Under the pieces are notes generated by a model that was not told the origin of the DNA, made no database searches, and saw only the letters and a program-made list of their open reading frames with translations. A DNA stretch of 64,000 bases from Erythroxylum novogranatense (lineage: Eukaryota; Streptophyta; Magnoliopsida; Malpighiales; Erythroxylaceae), in the NCBI GenBank assembly GCA_029891385.1, contig CM057229.1:4899001-4963000 (forward strand). The letters are read 5' to 3'. Shown here piece after piece: positions 1 to 12,858 of the stretch; positions within the stretch are counted from its first letter, which is position 1; each line of letters starts with the position of its first letter. A program made the translations under genes and the position numbers.

Positions 1-3000
1 TTGCATCGTTCAATTTCGCCTTCTATTGTCAACAGTGTTCTCTGGATTGATTATGCTTTTGAGGTTTGGCGTGATCTCCATGAGCAGTTTTCTCAAGGTG
101 ATGTTTTCCGTATTTCTGATCTGCAAGATGAGATCTCTGTTTTCAAACAAGAAGAACGTACAGTTACCGATTATTTCACTGAGTTGAAGGTGCTTTGGGA
201 CGAGTTGCTCAATTTTTGACCTCTCCCTTCTTGTTCGTGCCGAGTTCAATGCTCCTGTAGCGCTTTTGACACTATTCGTCGTTATCATAGTAATGACTAT
301 GTGATTCGATTTCTTAAAGGATTGAATGGCAAGTATCTGCGGTTCGTTCTCAAATCATACTGATGGAACCGTTGCCTTCTATTAACAAGGCTTTCTCTCT
401 TGTTATTCAACAAGAACGGCAGTTATTGGCTGATTCTTCTTCTACATTTGCTAGTAATGTTATTCGATCATATCAATCTAAGTCATCTTCTACTTAGTCT
501 CGCTCCTCTGACTCGAAGGTTGATACAAGACAATGTTCTTTCTGTGGTCAACCTCGACACACTGTTGACACATGTTATCATAAACATGGTTTTCCACCTG
601 GATATAAGTCTCGTCGTCAGCCTTCTCGTGTCAATAATGTGTTTGAAGATATTGAAGTAAACACAATTACAGATTCTGTTCAGGTTGGTTATTCATAAAA
701 TTCATCTATTACTTTGACTCAACAGCAGATTGCTCAGTTGCTTGCCTTATTGCCATCGACCTCAACCAACTCCAACTCATCACCTCATGTTACTAATCAG
801 ATTCTTACCACACCTTCCCTTACATTGACATCTACTGAAGGTACATCTCTTCCTTCACCTATTACATTTCATTCTTCTTATTGGATTGTGGACACTGGTG
901 CTACTGGTCACATTGCACACTCTTTGACTTCTTTTGCTTCTTATCATGAAATTAAGCCTATACAAACAACACTTCCTAATGGAACCAAGGTTACTGCGTG
1001 TTACTCTAGCACTATTGTTTTTACTGATTGTCTTTATCTGACAAATGTTCTGTATATTCCTGAATTTTCCTTTAATCTTTTGTCTGTCACTAAACTCACA
1101 TTATCCTTACCTTGTTCGTTTCTTTTTCACAAATCTTCCTGTTCTATACAGGCCATACCATCTCAGAAGATGATTGGTACAGCTAGAGTCTTGTCTGGTC
1201 TTTACATATTGGATCACCCTGTTGCTCGTTTTTTCTGTGTCTTCACCTGTTGCTCTGACAATGTCTTCTTCTTCTACTCTATGGCATCATCGTCTTGGAC
1301 ATCCTTCTGATTCAAGGCTGCGATTGCTTGTTTCTTCTATTCCTGAATTGTCATCAGTTAATACTTCTCCTTGTAAGGTTTGTCATTTGGCAAAGCAAAA
1401 GAAACTTTCTTTTCCTGTTAGTCATTCTGTAACTACTAAATCTTTTGATTTGATCCATGTTGATATTTGGGGACCTAATCATGTAGTTTCTATTACTGGT
1501 CATCGTTATTTTTTGACCATAGTGGATGATTTTACTCGTTTTACTTGGATCATTCTCTTAAAAGCCAAATCTGAAGCTCGAATACATCTTCAAAATTTTT
1601 GTGCCATGATTGAAAATCAGTTTGCGACTACTATTAAAGTAGTTCGCATTGACAATGGTTCTGAGTTTGATATTTCATCTTTTTATTCATCCCATGGCAT
1701 AATTCATCAACATTCTTGTGTTGAAACTCCACAACAAAATGGGTTGGTTGAACGAAAACACCAACATATTCTTAATGTTTCTCGTGCTTTATTGTTTCAT
1801 TCTAAACTGCCGGAACATTTTTAGGGTCATGCTGTTCTTCATTCTGTTTTTCTCATTAATTGTACACCTACACCCTTGTTAAATAACTTTACACCTTTTC
1901 AGAAACTTTATTCATTTCAGCCTGATTATCAAGCCTTGCATGTTTTTGGTTGTTTATGTTTTGCAACCACTCTTCAATCTCACAGACATAAGTTTGATTC
2001 CCGTGCCAGAGAATGCATCTTCCCTGGTTTCAAACCTAACGTAAAAGGCTATGTTCTCTTTGATACTGTTTCTCATGTCATTTTTGTATCCAGAAATGTC
2101 GTTTTTCATGAAAATTCTTTTCTTCCTATTTTACCTTCCTTTAATACTACACCCCAACTCACCTTTGATGATTCTGTAATCTATGACGCACCTATTGAGC
2201 CTACATCTTTTTCACAGCCTGTTCCTTCAGTAGGTAGACCCTCTCGAACTAAAAAACCACCATCTTATTTGCACGACTATCACTGTAATATGAGTGTGCA
2301 TTCTCCTTCCTCTTCTTATCCTATTTCTAAATATTTTGACTATACCTCCCTATCACCTTCTGCCCTTCATTTTACATTAGTCATCACTGCTGCTACTGAA
2401 CCAAAAACCTATAACCAAGCTAGTAAACATCCTCATTGGCTGAAGGCTATGCAGGATGAAATTGATGCTCTTGACCAAAATAATACTTGGATTCTTGTTG
2501 ATTTACCACCTGGTAAATTTGCTATTGGTTGTAAGTGGGTGTATCGCATTAAGCATCGGGCTGATGGATCTATTGAGTGCTATAAGGCTCGTTTAGTTGT
2601 GAAAGGTTATACGCAAACAGAAGGTGTAGATTACTTTGATACTTTTTCTCTTGTAGCAAAGATCACAACTGTTCGATTATTGCTTGCTTTGGCTGCTACT
2701 AAACAATGGTTTCTTCATCAATTGGATGTAAATAATGCATTTCTCCATGGCGATTTACATGAGGAAGTGTATATGTTTCCTCCTCTTGGTTTTGGGGCTA
2801 CTTCGAACAAGGTTTGTAAGCTTCAAAAATCATTGTATGGTATGAAACAAGCTAGCAGACAGTGGTTCTTCAAGCTTACATCTGCTTTGCTTTCCATTGG
2901 TTATACTCAATCTTCGGCAGATTATTCCTTGTTTGTTAAGAAGGAGACTACTTCTTTCACTGCATTGCTTGTCTACGTTGATGATGTTATTTTGGCAGGA

Positions 3001-3927
3001 GACAATCTTGAAGAGTTTAATGTCGTGAAGGCTTTCCTGCACTCTTCTTTTTGCATAAAAGATCTTGGTAACTTGCAATACTTTCTGGGGTTGGAGATCA
3101 TTCTTACTTCTTCTGGTATTCATTTATCACAACGGAAATATGCCCTTGACATTCTCAATGATTCTGGTTTCTTAGATTGTAAACCGGCTAAAACGCCTAT
3201 TGTTACAAAATTGCCAAAAGATGCTTCTGTTGAGTTGTTACCTGATCATACTGTCTACAGGAAACTTGTTGGTAGGTTGCTCTATTTGACTTCCTCTCAT
3301 CCGGATATATCATTTGTTGTTCAACAGCTTAGTCAGCATTTGGACAAGCCGACTGTAACCCATTTGCAAGCTGCTCATAGGGTTTTGCGGTACATCAAAG
3401 GTTCTCCTAGTTTTGGTTTGTTCTTTTCCAGTTCTGTCCATGAGCCTGTTCTAAAGGCTTTTAGTGACTCGGATTGGGCTGGATGTCCTGATACGCGTCG
3501 TTCCATTACTGGCTACTGTATGTTCCTTGGTGATTCTTTATTCAGCTGGAAAGCAAAGAAACAAACTACTATTTCTCGTTCTTCGAAAAAGGCTGAATAT
3601 AGAGCTTTGGCATCTACTGCTTGTGAGATACAATGGTTGCAATTTCTGCTGCAAGATCTTCATCAACCTCTGCATAGGCCACCTCCTTTATATCGTGATA
3701 ATGCTTCTGCTTTGCTCCTTGCTGCCAATCCTACCTTTCATGAGCGCACCAAACATATTGAAATCGATTATCATCTTGTTCGAGAGAAGGTGCTTCAAGG
3801 TGTGATCAAATTGCCGTCGTGTGCTTCCAAAGATCAGCTTGCTGACATTTTTACAAAGGCACTTGCTGCAGTTCCTTTCCACCAGAACATGATCAAGCTG
3901 GGCTTGCTTCCTCAATCTCCAGCTTGA
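1..3927 (+). pseudogene. decayed copia gag-pol
   Basis: The capsid-like gag part runs from base 1 and is broken by a TGA at 217-219. A CX2CX4HX4C zinc knuckle sits at 533-574. The protease shows WIVDTGATGH near 880, in a different frame from the integrase, so there is a frameshift around 1200-1260. The integrase has the HHRLGH and CKVCHLAK zinc-binding parts and the TIVDDFTRFTW core, then an in-frame TAG at 1822-1824. From 1876 a 683-codon open frame carries the rest of integrase, the reverse transcriptase (YVDDVILAG near 2973) and RNase H (FSDSDWAGCPDTRRS, then ADIFTKAL near the end). The pol C-terminal half is the best-preserved coding stretch. Gag and integrase are clearly dead, so any activity would need help from another element. 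Confidence 0.93.
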
Positions 3928-3934
3928 GGGGGGC

Positions 3935-4123
3935 TGTTGGTTCACTAATTTAGCTATTCGTTGACTCCATTAACTATTAACAATTAGTTAGCTTTTAGTT
4001 TAGTTTTCAGTTTTTCCTTGATTAGCTTATCGTTCCAGCTGTCATCTAGTTGTAGTTCACTTCTATATAATTCTACTTTGATCAATTGTAAATAATAGAA
4101 AAATCTTTTCCACCTTTTCCACA
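3935..4123 (+). repeat. 3' LTR of the first copia element
   Basis: The sequence begins TGTTGG directly after the polypurine tract at about 3924-3934 and ends at a CA near 4123 (ttccaca). Its length of about 190 bp is usual for small copia LTRs. The right border is inferred from the terminal dinucleotide only, because the other LTR is not in the window. Confidence 0.7.
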
Positions 4124-4849
4124 CCAGATGCATCATGTTTATTATTTGCTAAAGAAATGGGGCTTTTCCCTACTTTTGCCAGTGACTCCCTTTCTCGTTA
4201 TGAAGAAAAGATTAATTAGAGATGGAGACCTTTCTCGCGTCCGTTAAGCGTGCCTTTTCATTCGTTGTATATTCGATTAAGTATTAGGTTAATTGTTTGG
4301 CTCGACTTAGAGGACAAGGAGGGTCCCCTTTTTTATTTTAAAAAATTATGAATTTCTTTAAAAACCCAACATAGTACTATCAGGTATAAGGCTTGAAACC
4401 AAGCATAGTACTAACATGTATATGTCTTATAAATATTAATATTCTAGAATTTTAGAGGTTTTATTCTAGAAAGCTAAATCGCATAAGTTGTGATATCGAC
4501 TTATGAGAATTAGTATTATGAAATTTTGAGTCTTTGATTCTATCAACTGAATCATATAACACATGATCACCTTTTATAAAATTTAGTATTTTGAGATTTT
4601 AAGAACAATTACTTCCTTAAGTTAATAAATTAACTTATTAAAATAAGTAAATGAAAATTATATATAACTAAAATAGAACTAATAAAACTATCATATTTTA
4701 GATTATTTCTCAAAAATGCAATTGTTTAATGTCATTATGCATGATGAGACTTTTATTCTCAAACTTTCATGTAATTACAATTTTGTACTCATTAAGTAGT
4801 GCTAATAGTCTTTCTTTTTGCTTTGTAATTAACCTTTAGAAATAATCGT
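4124..4849. other. AT-rich non-coding DNA between two retroelements
   Basis: No open frame with recognisable protein content is seen on either strand. It separates the copia LTR from the gypsy remnant and probably includes decayed gypsy pol sequence, but no reverse transcriptase motif survives. Confidence 0.6.
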
Positions 4850-4865
4850 AAGTAATGACTCTCCT

Positions 4866-6330
4866 TTACTTATAGACATATTTTAAGTGATCAAGTAAGG
4901 CTTTCAATTTTATTTTTAAAGCTTGCAAAATAGAAGGTAACATTTTCTTATGAGTTATAGTAATTCCAGCATTTAAAGTTTTCAAATCTATTGGCATCGT
5001 TGATAATGATTCTACAATTTCATAAGTTTCATCAACTTGCTCGTTCATTTCAGGTTTAGCATTTAACTCTAACTCATCATCAACACTTTCTTGTATAAAA
5101 ATATCATGTACAATCCACAATATCCATATGATTAATGGACTGAAAATCATTAAAGTACTTCATTTCTTCAAAAATATTGAACTTCACCATCTCTCCATTC
5201 GGAACGAATACCCTCATCTACATCGTTTTTGTCTTGGTTGTCTTCATGAACGACCTTCCCAAAAAAATTGAAGTCAAATGTTCAACACTATATCCATTTT
5301 CAAGATGTAAAAGTCTACTGGAAATACCAAATCATTATCTTAAACTAAAACATCCTTTAGAACACCAATAGAATGCACATAAGAACAATTAACCAGCTAA
5401 ATAATTACATTAGTTTCTTGCAAAGAGTTCATATTTAAAACTCGGTAAATTGAGTATGACATTACATTAATATTAGTTTCTTGCAAAGAGTTCATCTTTA
5501 ACACTCAGTAAATTGAGTATGACATTACATTAATAGAATGTCTAGCATAACACGCTCAATTTTCTTGTCACCAATGACATATATAAATGCAAATGTACCT
5601 GAATTTTTTCATTTTTGAGTATTTTTCTATTTATCACCATTGATACATTCTTATTCAAAATTATTCTCTCTTTATCTTTCAACTTCCTTTTATTTGTACA
5701 AATTTCATTTAAAAACTTTGCATATTTTGGAATTAGCTTGATGACTTTTAGAAGTGGTATATTGATTTCTATTTTTTGAAGGTTTCTAAGATCTCTCTGT
5801 TATATTCCTCTTCTTTTGATTTAACCAACCTACCAGGGAAATGAGCTACACGTACATGAGTTGATATCAGTGAACATAAATCATTTTTTACTGTTATTGA
5901 TTCTTGAGTTAGAGGTTCATTTTTTTCTCCTTCGTCATGCTTTCTACCTCCATTGGTAAGGAAGATCCATTCTCCTTAAGATTCACTACTATTTGGGAAG
6001 ATAATTTTTCTAATACTTGCGATTTACGTACTAACAGAGATAACTAATTGAGTGATCTGATTGTCTAAGTTTTAAAGCCTTGATCTTATTTTTTGTTGAA
6101 ATTGTTAAGTATTAGCAACAAATGTCTTAGTAGTTTCATGTAAAGATATACCTAAATTTGAACATTGAGATTAAGCATATGTAAAGACTTGAGGTTGTCT
6201 ACTGAAATTATGAGGTTGATAACTTTGTTTCCCTTCTTGATTTCCATAACTAAAGTTTGGATGATCTCTCCCTCTTGGATTATAATGATTTGAATAAGGG
6301 TCACATTTTTGTTGAGATTGAAAAAGAAAT
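4866..6330 (-). pseudogene. decayed gypsy gag-protease-pol start
   Basis: From high to low coordinates on the minus strand, gag shows DPYSNHYNPRGRDHPNFSY (about 6210-6290), a hallmark of Tat/Athila gag. Next comes INIPLLKVIKLIPKYAKFLN near 5700-5780, which lies one frameshift away from the PGRLVKSKEEEYN part just before it. Protease-like DNDLVFPVDFYILKMD follows near 5290-5350. The last open stretch ends LKALLDHLKYVYK at 4866, the usual linker before reverse transcriptase. Stops and frame changes lie between these blocks. It is not a host gene. Confidence 0.78.
5409..5534. repeat. 63-bp tandem duplication
   Basis: Two adjacent copies (5409-5471 and 5472-5534) both begin attagtttcttgcaaagag and end with attacattaat; they differ at only a few positions. 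The repeat lies inside the gypsy remnant and arose after, or during, its decay. Confidence 0.85.
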
Positions 6331-7060
6331 CTTCCTATTGTGTTAACTTCTTAAATGGAGTCTTGTTGCAATGTAAGACAAATATTTATAGGATGTCTAG
6401 AGAATGAACATATTTTGCATACTTGTGTTGATTGCAACTAACTTATAGTCATTTGATAAACTAGAGCAATTAAACTGAAGTTTTATCAATTAAATGGTAG
6501 CAAATAAGTTATTTATAAATTTGCATATTTAACTTATAAGAAATAAGAAAACAAAGTTAAATAGTTGTAGCTATCTCAATTATTTAATTTAAGGTCTAGT
6601 TTTTTCACTAAACTTATTGCTATCATTTAATTGATATAACATGCTATCCTACTCAATCAATTAATAGTAAGTTTTAGTTTGAATGCTAAGTTTGAATCAA
6701 TTAAATTAGAAAATTTTGAGACTTATTATATCTATCTTAATATATTTTGGATTAACTGCTTAAATTGTGAAAATTATTCTTTTTTTCCGATGGCCAATAT
6801 TACAATTAGATAAGATATCTCCTTGAATCAAAGTTAAGTACTCTTGAATTTATCACCTTTATATTCAGTTTCTCTATTTTGATTCCTTATTAAGTTTAGT
6901 AAATTAGTTAATTAATCATAAACTCCCAATTTATTGTATTAATTGAAATTAAGAAACTAGTGCTTAGTTCTCTTGATATTCGACCTAACTTTACGACTGC
7001 TACAAGAAGTTGGAGAATTAGAATAAACTTTGAGGGATTCGACAACCCGATCATTTCAAC

Positions 7061-7569
7061 ACCAAAATAGAAAAAAAATGAAAGATTGAGGAAAAAAACT
7101 AGAAAAAAAAAAACAAAAAAGAGAATGTTAGAGGAGATGTTAGATGTGTTTTCTTACTCAAAACTTAGTTTACTTCTATCTTGAAAAGATTCCTATCTAA
7201 AATAAATCCAAAACAAGTTTCCTGATTAAACTCCAACTCTTGAATATAATCTAGAATTAAGCATGATCTCTCCTTATCCATTGCAGTAATCTGACCACAT
7301 TTTTGAACATTTGTGATTTTGACCAATAATGGCCCAATTTGATGAAATTTTTACTTGTCATCTCCTAAAACAAACAAAAAAACAAATATTAATTTTCCTA
7401 TTTAAGCACTAAAATATAACCAAAATAAAAGAGAAGATTTCAATTAGCATAACCGAATACATCTTACCAAATGCATATAATGAAAATGAATAGATGTTTA
7501 TAGGAAATTTACCAGGTAGTATTGCTGTCTTGGCCTTATTATTTTCGTGTGAAAATTTTGTGAAGACAA
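7061..7569. other. AT-rich spacer, no gene seen
   Basis: There is low-complexity A-rich sequence around 7065-7125 and otherwise unremarkable AT-rich DNA. It may hold a lost gypsy LTR, but no LTR borders are visible. Confidence 0.5.
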
Positions 7570-7936
7570 CTATGTTTGATTCGAGATTTATTGATGGAAT
7601 TGATTATAATGTAATATTATTTCATCGTTTGGGAAGGAGTTTATAATAGAATGAAATTTAATAGGATAGGATGAAAGAAGAGGGTTTCATATTATATCTC
7701 ATTCTATTCTAAATAGTAAAGATAAAATCTCAGAGATTTAGAATGAAATATAAAATGAATAAACAACTTTTCATTATATTACATTATAAATCATTCTTCA
7801 AACAATATTTTACTATATTACATTATAAACTCTTTTATCTCTCCTAAATAATAATTTTTAATATTATATTCATTTATATTTTAATTTATTATAAACTATT
7901 TCATTCCATTAAAACTTTACGTCTAATCAAAGATAG
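7570..7936. mobile_element. MITE-like non-autonomous DNA transposon candidate
   Basis: The left end reads ctatgtttgattcgag. The reverse complement of the right end reads ctatctttgattagac. This gives imperfect terminal inverted repeats about 370 bp apart, and the interior also carries inverted blocks around atggaat / attccat. There is no coding capacity. A clear target-site duplication is not visible, so the superfamily (hAT or PIF/Harbinger) is undecided. Confidence 0.5.
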
Positions 7937-9785
7937 CCTTAGAGATTGGATTAGTAGTTATTTAATTTTCCTTCACGATGGAATAGATTTATGGGAGATT
8001 TGTTTTTGGTTTTCTCGTGTTTGGATAAAAGTTGACTTTAGTTTTCGTTTTTACTTTTATATCAAAATTTGAAGTTATTATTACTTAAATATATAAAATT
8101 TAATTATTTAATATTAGTTGTTAATATAAATATGAGAATATAATTTATTTATTCTAATTTATTTTATATACAACATAAATTTACACCTTTTAATTATTTA
8201 TCTTAAATGCAATATAATACATTTATTTCAATATTTATTGTTGAATAATAAATAAAACATTAAATAAATTTAATTACTTAATCAATTTATAAAAATATTA
8301 TAATATGAACGAAATAAATAAAATTAATTATAAAATTTTGAAAGAAACTAAAATTAAAAATTATTAACTCAAATAAATAAATTATTTAAAAGCAAAATAA
8401 TGTATACGATCACAAGTTACAAATAAGACATGCTTTGATTAAATTAAAATTTTGATCTGACCAAAATATGTTAAACTTTAAAATAATTAATAAATGTTAT
8501 ATTTAAAGTAAAAATATATTTTATACATATAAAGGAGTCATAATTTAATATTTCAGGAACTTAATGTCTTTTTATATAAAAATCACTAATTTTTTTGAAA
8601 TTACAAATACTTGTAAAAATAATTACATTTTTATTCGTTCCACCGAATGTCTTCTTACCTAGTTGAGCTTTCGACGTTTTCTCGAAACCTTCCTGTAGAT
8701 ATACCTCTTCTTCCCTTATCGTGACAAGCTTTCTGTTCAGACACTGACACCATAAATACTTATGGCTAATGTAAGAAGCCACCTTTTTCACCTTTCGTCT
8801 CCATCATCTTTCCACTCGTTCTCAGCATTTTTTTCATAATAAAAACAAAGTAACACTATCGCAAGCCAACTCTTTCAGGCTCGGGCTCCATCCACAAACG
8901 GGTTGGTTATCAGAGGGGCGAACGAGCCCATGAATCTTCTGTAATTTTTGACCCGGACCCACGTTCTAGTCAATGATCTGGAAAAGACAACCGGTCAAAA
9001 CCTTCATAACCCAGAAGGCCATGGATCATTTACATTGTATGTTTCAGATGTTTACATGTCATTACTATCATATACGAATTACGAAAGAGAACTAGACAGC
9101 AGAACCAGAAATGGAGAAGATGGCTGCTTTAAGGTCCAAGCTTGGCTCTCTGTACAGATTTGAAACTGGTTTTGGCGGAGCTTTCCCAGATGAAACATAA
9201 CGAGAAGAGTGACATTCGTTAAAGACAAGCTTTTTAAGATCCAAAAACTAGAAACCAAGTTTATGAGAAGAATAGAGAAGGTGCCATCAGCAAAATTCTA
9301 TATTTGAACATCCATCCATGAGCTTTAAGTTTTAACTGCTAGAAATCAGATCAGACTCCAGTAATCAACGAAGGAATTATTTTATGTGTGGAACATTCGT
9401 AGTTTTGCATTTAGTTGAAAAAATGAATATATTTTCACCCCAATTCAAAGTTGCTACTAGCTACCAATATTCTCTACTAATTCTTGGGGAAAGCCAATCT
9501 TCAGGTGTTAAATTTACTATAAAAGAGGCCATCTTGGGAAGACCTCCGTATTCCATGTTGTAAAAATGCTCCTGACAAACCTACAATCATTACTGCTCTC
9601 TAATTCTGTCCTCCATGAGGCAAAAGCTCCAAAATGGAAATAAACCGTCAAAAATCACCTTCTGCAGGATTAAGGACTATCCAAACCAATTTAACAGGTA
9701 GATCCAGCTCATGCTTCCATCAGCGAAGTTTGCAGTTCGGTGTCTTCTAACATTAGCCCTGACTTAAGTATGATATGCCATCAAG
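7937..9785. other. AT-rich intergenic DNA and 3' flank of the PAN-like gene
   Basis: 7937-8560 is extremely AT-rich with no gene. 8560-8880 has a 76-codon minus-strand open frame without recognisable domains. The composition becomes more balanced after about 8850, and the right part (roughly 9300-9785) probably contains the 3' untranslated region of the minus-strand gene that ends at 9786. Confidence 0.5.
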
Positions 9786-12700
9786 TCATGCGCTAGTAAC
9801 ACCAGAGACCCAGGGAACAATTAGAGGTGCATTCGGGTGGGAGTTCCTATAAGACTCCGAATATCTGTCTTTAAAGTTCAATTTTGGATTTTCTGCCTGC
9901 ATTTTAAAGAAAAGAGCATCAGTATTAGATCAAATTTGATTGCCAATGTAAAGTAGATTTATTTCAAAAGGTGAGCTGATCCCTTACATATTTCAGCCAG
10001 CATTCCATGTTTTTGTGCTCGTAGATATCTGGTGAATAGCATCCTGTCTCGGATGGACAATAGACCCATACGTTGCACTTCTTTTCACCTGGCTTTGCAT
10101 TTTTGGCCTGATCTAAGCAAGCTTGACAACAATCTGCTGCACTTTCCTTGGGGTGAGTGAGGCCCCATCTGATGGCAGTACCGTCATAATCGGTATGAAG
10201 TTCAGCATGGCATTCGGGTGGAAGCGCCCTGCCTGGTAAAATTTCTTCTTCTGCAAAGAAAGCCCATGTCTCAAGCAATAATAAATAAACCACATGTTAT
10301 TTTTTCCCTTCCCCATCAGTGGAAACATAAAAAGCTGCACCTTCAATTCAAAGAAGAATAGAATAATACCTAACAGCTTCTTGGAAGGAGACATAAACAT
10401 ATCTTATTGCAGGTTCTGGGTGAGGGAGGTATGTGCATACAAGATTAAATTAATTGGAAATAGATTTCATTACCAGGCTCTTCTTCATCACCCTCAGGCT
10501 TATCATCGTGTTCCAGGTGACTGATTTCAGCAGGTATCCAAAGACCAATATTTTCTGACAGCACAGCCCAATCAGATTCCAAGGCTCTGACTAAAATTCC
10601 TACAGAAAATCAATCACAAGAGTAACCAGCAAATGTTAAGTCAAAACCGATTTCATATCGATGACTTGTCCTTGACCATCCTAATGAACTGAATAAACTC
10701 AACTTGGATGGAGAAGATGCATACCAGCTTGCTCTTGCAAAATAGTTGAGTTCAGTCCATTTGTTCCATTAGTCAACTGCTTAACTTCCAGTAGTTTTTC
10801 CTTTCGCCAGCTTTCAACAGCATCTATTGAAAGAGAATACACATAACATCAGCCAATCCGTACAACTGAAACTACACTATCATGGCAACTTGACTGAGAT
10901 TCATTATTAAAAGAGGACGCTGTGGATGAGACATGACCGTTGGGGAAAAAATGAAACCTAGTTGGTTGTCTGACCCAAAATAATCCTCTGATCAATATAA
11001 GCTTTCAAAAACCTGCACACAAAAAGTAACTAAACCCTTTCTGGAATCCTGGCTCTATTAGTAAACAAAATGTCAATTTTAAGGGAAGAATCCACAAAGT
11101 AAGAAAGGAGTTATGAAGGTCTATGTGCAAATGAACTTGTGAAGTTATCAACCAGGCAATGCCCATTTTGAATACAAGTGGCGAGAGTCAGAGATTAAAT
11201 ATACACACACGATATCTGTTTGTTGCATCTGCTGTTGAGCATGCTATATGGCTACTCTTAAGAGGCAGGCAACAAAGTATGGGCTTAATTAAATTAAAAA
11301 ATATACGTTCCAATTACAGGCACTTGACTAAAGTAGTGAAAGCAGTAGCAGTTCAGTACGTGTACCCTGGTATAGATTCCAACTCTTAGGATCATTCTTT
11401 ATCTCATTCTTGTTCTGTTGTAAGAAATCGAAATTCAAAACTGAACATAGGAATGCTAAAATGAATCCTCTATTGTCATATATGTCAGTTGAATAGAACT
11501 TTCAGCGACATAGGAAAAGCTACATGTGTCCACCAATGACCAGACTGCTTTTACTTGCATCTGTAACCTCGTGCAGGTAAAACCAAGCTACTGAACTCCA
11601 CACAACAAAAGTATGCCTTGAACTAACAGACCTCTGAATCTCTAGATATTGAAATTTCAACTGAGTATAATATTATCTTCTAAGATTAAGGAAGCAGTTT
11701 TCTTTCACGAACGGTGGATAATGCTCCTAGTCAGGTAGTTAGTTTGACAATGAGGTGCGTAACATGACCTACAGGACAAGGGAAGAATTGCCAATGAGAC
11801 CGATTCAAATCAACAAAGGGAAAGAGGCTGGCATGATAGATGGAGGAAGCATCACAAACACGTGGATGAGAGTCAAGGTGAAAAGGAAACAAAGCGGTAC
11901 TGATGAAGGCCAAGAAATAGCAGTGACAATTATCATAACATCATCGAGGTCATTACCTAGAAATCAAAATGGTATGGATGTAAAAGATAATCTATGTGCA
12001 GACCAAATTAATCTTAATAGGTGAAGATGAGAATAGGAACAGAAAAGCAAGCAAAGATGCTTGCAGGGCTGAGTCACTTGGAGTAGATGCTATCTTAGAG
12101 TGGTTATGAAATTAAGGCCCTGCATCGTTAAAAATGTCATGAAAAAGTTCGGTGCTAATCGATGCCTGGCAAAAAACTGAGAAGTGAAAGCATAAACTTC
12201 ACATAAAAACGCAAACCAGATTATGGTAACAAGCGAAGATTAGATTTTTAGAAAATCAATGTGATTAAAGACTAACACACCTCTCTGCTCTGAGATACCG
12301 GCACTGGAATTCAATCTTCTCAGTCTCAGCAGAATCTCTTCAGTTATTTTATGTTTAACGTCTTGCGGCAATTCAACCATCATTTCTTCTCTCTGAATCT
12401 GTTCCTTGAGCTGCTTCATCTTTTTTTTTTAATTTAAAAAAAAAACAAAACCCTCTTCGTTCAATTAACTCTTGTATGTTTATCTCAGAATCAACAGCAA
12501 AAATCAAACTCCAGCAACAAGCGAAATCAAAGACCAAAACTCACCAATTTTACAAGCCTCAAAGGTTCAGCAGCTCTCCGAATCCGAACCGATTCCTCCA
12601 TCTTCCTAACCTGATCTGGCGTGTACTTTACAACTGCATAGATAAAACAGTAAAATTTATCAAAAAAAAAGAAAAACAATTGAAGTGGCAGTAGAAAGTG

Positions 12701-12858
12701 TGGGTTTGCTCACCGTCATTAAAGCGAGTATTACTGGAGTGAAGGTAAAGAGAAGCGTAAAGAGAGCGAAGAACGTAGAGAGCAACCACAATGTTAATGG
12801 AACAAACGATTAGTGTGATTCTCTTGTAGGAGCATCCCCATTTTACTCCTCTCGCCAT
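9786..12858 (-). CDS. membrane-anchored cysteine-rich (PAN/apple-like) protein, 7 exons
   Basis: The predicted protein is 323 residues. Exons, in transcript order: 12858-12714, 12633-12545, 12419-12281, 10823-10725, 10599-10474, 10250-9988 and 9896-9786. All introns are GT-AG and every phase agrees. The N-terminus (MARGVKWGCSYKR) is followed by a hydrophobic segment (ITLIVCSINIVVALYVL, about residues 14-30), which suggests a type II signal anchor. A charged, probably helical middle follows. Residues about 205-287 hold eight cysteines (ECH, CCQAC, KKCN, VYCPS, GCY, ECW), resembling a small PAN/apple fold. The C-terminus is NSHPNAPLIVPWVSGVTSA. The ATG at 12858 was chosen because the longer open frame upstream starts only with GTG. 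I know it as a conserved plant family of unknown function and assign no biochemical role. The third exon's acceptor lies in an unusually A-rich context. Confidence 0.85.

Larger units (their letters stand above)
1..4123 (+). mobile_element. Ty1/copia LTR retrotransposon, 5' end cut by window edge
   Basis: Gag, protease, integrase, reverse transcriptase and RNase H follow each other in copia order on the plus strand. They are followed by a purine-rich tract (gaggggggc) and a short 3' LTR that opens with TGTTGG. The 5' LTR, primer-binding site and start of gag lie left of the window, so the target duplication cannot be checked. The reading frame is broken several times, so the copy is not autonomous. 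Confidence 0.95.
4850..7060 (-). mobile_element. Ty3/gypsy (Tat/Athila-like) remnant, minus strand
   Basis: Read on the minus strand, the order is a leader region, gag and protease, then the start of pol. Around 7035-7060 the leader reads ttttggtgttgaaatg, resembling the degenerate primer-site region of Tat-type elements. Gag and protease motifs are given in the nested entry. Reverse transcriptase, integrase and both LTRs are not seen, so this is an old truncated copy. Lineage assignment rests on remembered family motifs and is less certain than the gypsy call. Confidence 0.75.

Noticed and set aside
4866..5150. 94-codon minus-strand frame as a host gene
   Set aside because: Its end (LKALLDHLKYVYK) matches the linker before gypsy reverse transcriptase and the neighbouring frames are gag/protease.
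8561..8791. 76-codon minus-strand frame
   Set aside because: No recognisable domain, strong AT bias at its end, and no supporting exon structure; cannot be called a gene.
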